A DNA stretch of 64,000 bases from contig NZ_FOQI01000006.1 in assembly GCF_900113705.1 (NCBI RefSeq), positions 1 through 64,000 of the forward strand. Direction: 5' to 3'. The DNA is from Collimonas sp. OK307 (GTDB lineage: Bacteria > Pseudomonadota > Gammaproteobacteria > Burkholderiales > Burkholderiaceae_D). Shown piece after piece: positions 61,767 to 64,000 of the stretch (position 1 is its first letter; every line of letters starts with the position of its first letter). Position numbers and translations under genes: made by a program. Under the pieces are notes generated by a model that was not told the origin of the DNA, ran no database searches, and saw only the letters and a program-made list of their open reading frames with translations.

Positions 61767-62666
61767 TCAAGCTCCCAGCCGCAATTCGGCAGTGGCGGTA
61801 ACGAAAGCGTCTGCTTCCAGCATCGGCAGCTGCGCGGCGTCGATCACGCCGATCAAGCTCCAGATTTCAAGCGGATCGGCTGCAGCGCCAAAGCGATCGA
61901 TGCGATTCTGTAAAAATTGCTGTTCTGCTTCCAGCGCCTCCAGTGTCAACGGAATGTTGCCGGCTTTGGCATGGGATTCTTGCGCAATATCGAAAGCTGC
62001 TTGTCGAAACGCGGCGCTGCTGTCGGCCACCAGCATCTGGCAATCACCCAGCAAATAGCGATGCTTGCCGCCGCTGGTGCGCCACACCAGGGCACGGTCG
62101 CGTGAATCGAATTCTTCGACGCCGTTGGCAGTCTCTATCACCTCGGGCCCCGACATCGCCAGCCGCCCTTCTTCCGACATCACGATCGCATTGGCGCAGC
62201 GGGCGACGATGCCCATGCCGCCGAAACAACCGTTGGAACCGCCGACCAGCACAATCACCGGAATGCCGGCAGCGCGCACCTCAAGCAAGGCACGCATGAC
62301 TTCGGACACGGCAATCAGGCCGGCATTGGCTTCATGCAAACGCACGCCGCCGGTCTCCAGCAACAGCAACACGGCATACGGACGGTCACGCAGAGCGCGC
62401 TGCAACAAACCGGTAAGCTTGGCGCCGTGCACCTCGCCCACCGCGCCGCCCATGAACCCGCCCTCTTGCGCCGCCACGAATACGCACTCGCCATGCAGCC
62501 GCCCCTGGCCGACCGCCACGCCATCGTCAAACGATACCGGCGCATCCAGCTGCCCCAGATGCGGGCTGACGGTTCTTAGCGCGGGTGGCAGGAACTCATA
62601 AAAACTGTCGACATCCAGCACCGCAAACAAGCGTTCGCGCGCGTTCGCTTCCAGGTAGCTGCTCAT
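61767..62666 (-). CDS. mdcD: Malonate decarboxylase beta subunit MdcD
   Basis: 299 residues, carboxyltransferase-type fold: FVAAQEGGFMGGAVGEVHG, LLETGGVRLHEANAGL, GGSNGCFGGMGIVARCAN and EGRLAMSGPEVIE are the oxyanion-hole and binding loops seen in this family. It works with MdcE on the carrier-bound malonyl group, in the cytosolic, biotin-independent form of malonate decarboxylase (no biotin carrier gene is present). Start overlaps the mdcC stop in ATGA. Confidence 0.95.
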   Translation of the reverse strand: MSSYLEANARERLFAVLDVDSFYEFLPPALRTVSPHLGQLDAPVSFDDGVAVGQGRLHGECVFVAAQEGGFMGGAVGEVHGAKLTGLLQRALRDRPYAVLLLLETGGVRLHEANAGLIAVSEVMRALLEVRAAGIPVIVLVGGSNGCFGGMGIVARCANAIVMSEEGRLAMSGPEVIETANGVEEFDSRDRALVWRTSGGKHRYLLGDCQMLVADSSAAFRQAAFDIAQESHAKAGNIPLTLEALEAEQQFLQNRIDRFGAAADPLEIWSLIGVIDAAQLPMLEADAFVTATAELRLGA

Positions 62667-62977
62667 GGTGTTTTCCCGGTCATTGCCTGCAACGCCTGAT
62701 CCAGGCGCAAGCTGACCACCGCCGGGGTGGCTCCCATGTCATTGATCGCGATACGGGCGTCGGCCAGTTGCCAGCGGTCCTGGAAATCGCCCAGCACAGC
62801 TTCCCAGATAGCACCGAATCCGCGCGCAGCAGTCCTGATTTCAATCGTGCAGGCGCCGTTCAGCGCAACCGATTCCACCAGCACTTCCAGGTTGCCCGAA
62901 CTGACCACGCCGGACAGCTGGGCAGTGGGCGGAAGCCGGTGCTTACCATGCTCAAAACGAAAATTCAAAGTTTCCAC
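62663..62977 (-). CDS. mdcC: Malonate decarboxylase acyl carrier protein MdcC
   Basis: 104 residues read from a GTG at 62977, supported by a perfect GGAGG six bases upstream and by the conserved METLNF start; the longer frame to 63013 has no ribosome site. The prosthetic group is expected on Ser27 in VVSSGNLEVL. The rest has the family features LNGACTIEIRTAARGFG and DMGATPAVVSLRLDQAL. It carries malonyl/acetyl through the complex. It lies 80 bases after mdcA. Confidence 0.93.
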   Translation of the reverse strand: METLNFRFEHGKHRLPPTAQLSGVVSSGNLEVLVESVALNGACTIEIRTAARGFGAIWEAVLGDFQDRWQLADARIAINDMGATPAVVSLRLDQALQAMTGKTP

Positions 62978-63057
62978 GAGACCTCCATACAGCAATGCTT
63001 TACACCAACTCAAGTCTTGCCTCAGCTCATTACGTCAGCTCAATACTGCTGCCATCT

Positions 63058-64000
63058 TTACCAGTTCCTGAAGCGTCTCGGCGGATTGTACAAACCGCCC
63101 GAGGCGCGCACCAGATCCTTCATGCTTTTTGCCGCCAACAAGTCGCGCGTCGCCAGCCGTTTATCTATGCCGAGATCCTCAGGCCGCTGGATGATTCCCC
63201 GATCACGCAGGTTTTCGACCATGCGCTTGTCGCGCCCCAGCCCGACCGGGGTGTAGCCGGCAACGCCGCGCACTGCCTGCTCGCGTTCTTCGTCGCTGCG
63301 GCATAACAGCAAATTGGCCAGTCCTTCTTCGGTCAGGATGTGGCTCACGTCATCGCCATAAATCATCACCGGTGGAATCGCCATATCGGCTTGCTCAGCC
63401 AGCTCCCAGGCGTCCAGCCGTTCGACGAATGCCGGCTGCATGTGCTCGCGGAAGGTCTCGACGATTTGCACCACCAGTTTTTGTCCACGTGGAATCAGGT
63501 TCTTGCCTTCACGCGCCTGGCGTCCGGCTTTCAGCCAGGCCGGGCTGGCATGACGCCGGCCGCGCGCATCGGCGCCCATATTCGGCGCACCGCCGAAACC
63601 GGCGATGCGACCGGCGGTCGCAGTCGATGAATTGCCTTGCAAATCGATTTGCAGGGTCGAACCGATGAACATGTCGCAAGCATAGTGGCCAGCCATCTGG
63701 CTGAAAGCGCGGTTGCTGCGCATCGAACCGTCGTGACCGACAAAAAAAACATCCGGACGGGCCCGGATGTATTCTTCCATGCCGAGTTCTGAACCGAAGG
63801 AATGGATAGACTCGACGAAACCGGCCTCGATGGCCGGAATCAGCGCCGGATGCGGATTAAGCGCCCAGTGCTTGCAGATCTTGCCTTTCAAGCCCAGCGA
63901 TGCGGCATAAGTCGGCAAAATCAGCTCGATCGCGGCAGTATCAAAACCGATACCGTGATTCAGGCGCTGCACCTGGTATTCGGCATAGATACCCTTGATC
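63058..64000 (-). CDS. mdcA: Malonate decarboxylase alpha subunit MdcA, C-terminal part, cut by window edge
   Basis: 314 codons are visible; the frame remains open to the right edge, so the start is outside. The alpha subunit (about 550 residues) is an acetyl-S-ACP:malonate carrier transferase that swaps acetyl for malonyl on MdcC. Seen: GFDTAAIELILPTYAASLG, HPHPALIPAIEAGF-type core, STATAGRIAGFGGAPNMGADARGR, and the end GGLYNPPRRFRNW. It is the first gene of the operon in this window. Confidence 0.94.
   Translation of the reverse strand, partial: IKGIYAEYQVQRLNHGIGFDTAAIELILPTYAASLGLKGKICKHWALNPHPALIPAIEAGFVESIHSFGSELGMEEYIRARPDVFFVGHDGSMRSNRAFSQMAGHYACDMFIGSTLQIDLQGNSSTATAGRIAGFGGAPNMGADARGRRHASPAWLKAGRQAREGKNLIPRGQKLVVQIVETFREHMQPAFVERLDAWELAEQADMAIPPVMIYGDDVSHILTEEGLANLLLCRSDEEREQAVRGVAGYTPVGLGRDKRMVENLRDRGIIQRPEDLGIDKRLATRDLLAAKSMKDLVRASGGLYNPPRRFRNW

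Overview
The window looks like a chromosomal segment of a betaproteobacterium of the Oxalobacteraceae, most like Collimonas, Herbaspirillum or Janthinobacterium. This is inferred from gene content only: a modular GH18 chitinase, a complete Tad pilus locus, malonate decarboxylase, a cyclic beta-1,2-glucan synthase and DUF883/DUF3309 stress proteins, with moderately high GC and Shine-Dalgarno led genes. I found no rRNA, tRNA, CRISPR array, phage or intact insertion sequence. The species was not tested.

Layout. 1-2.9 kb: an aromatic amino-acid ammonia-lyase (cut by the left edge) translationally coupled to an M20 amidohydrolase, divergent from an RpiR regulator with tandem palindromic repeats in between. 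3.1-6.9 kb: an orphan sulfonate-type binding protein and a NarL-type two-component pair. 7-12.2 kb: two polytopic membrane proteins, a GtrB-like glycosyltransferase and a methyltransferase, which look like a glycan-assembly group. 12.4-23.4 kb: a Tad/Flp pilus operon on the minus strand, with two normal Flp pilins and one 48-residue pilin-like gene at its head. 23.4-25.4 kb: a mostly non-coding stretch with a long imperfect hairpin, a lone glycosyltransferase-like gene and a REP-like element. 25.4-33.2 kb: a GntR regulator, a gamma-glutamyltransferase-like enzyme and a complete dipeptide/glutathione-type ABC importer. 33.5-37.5 kb: an MHYT sensor, a lipoprotein chitinase with (TP)n linkers and a JmjC-like cupin. 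38-44.2 kb: transketolase, converging on and overlapping a GH144-like (Glycoamylase-domain) protein, phosphoglucomutase and 6-phosphogluconate dehydrogenase. 44.2-47.8 kb: small stress and envelope proteins, a ferritin-like gene remnant, an NRAMP-related transporter and an RcnB-like protein. 48.3-57.1 kb: a 2919-codon cyclic beta-1,2-glucan synthase. 57.1-64 kb: malonate decarboxylase genes mdcA-C-D-E-G-B, then an unrelated periplasmic binding protein and a second REP-like element, then mdcH; mdcA is cut by the right edge.

How the parts fit. The Tad locus supplies the pilin, peptidase, secretin, ATPase, platform and pseudopilins for an adhesion pilus, and the glycan genes just downstream on the same strand could decorate pilin or another surface glycan. 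Chitinase, peptide import and malonate use fit a soil or fungus-associated life. The GH144-like protein lies beside Pgm, Gnd and Tkt and shares a fold family with the central domain of the glucan synthase 7 kb away, so the window may hold both making and breaking of beta-glucans.

Most promising leads: the unannotatable-by-length mini-pilin at the head of the tad operon; the cytosolic GH144-like gene in a pentose-phosphate cluster; the NRAMP-family protein with altered metal-site motifs; the paired REP-like elements, one of which sits inside the malonate operon; and the bulged hairpin near 24.2 kb. I saw no wholly new multi-gene system that I can defend.
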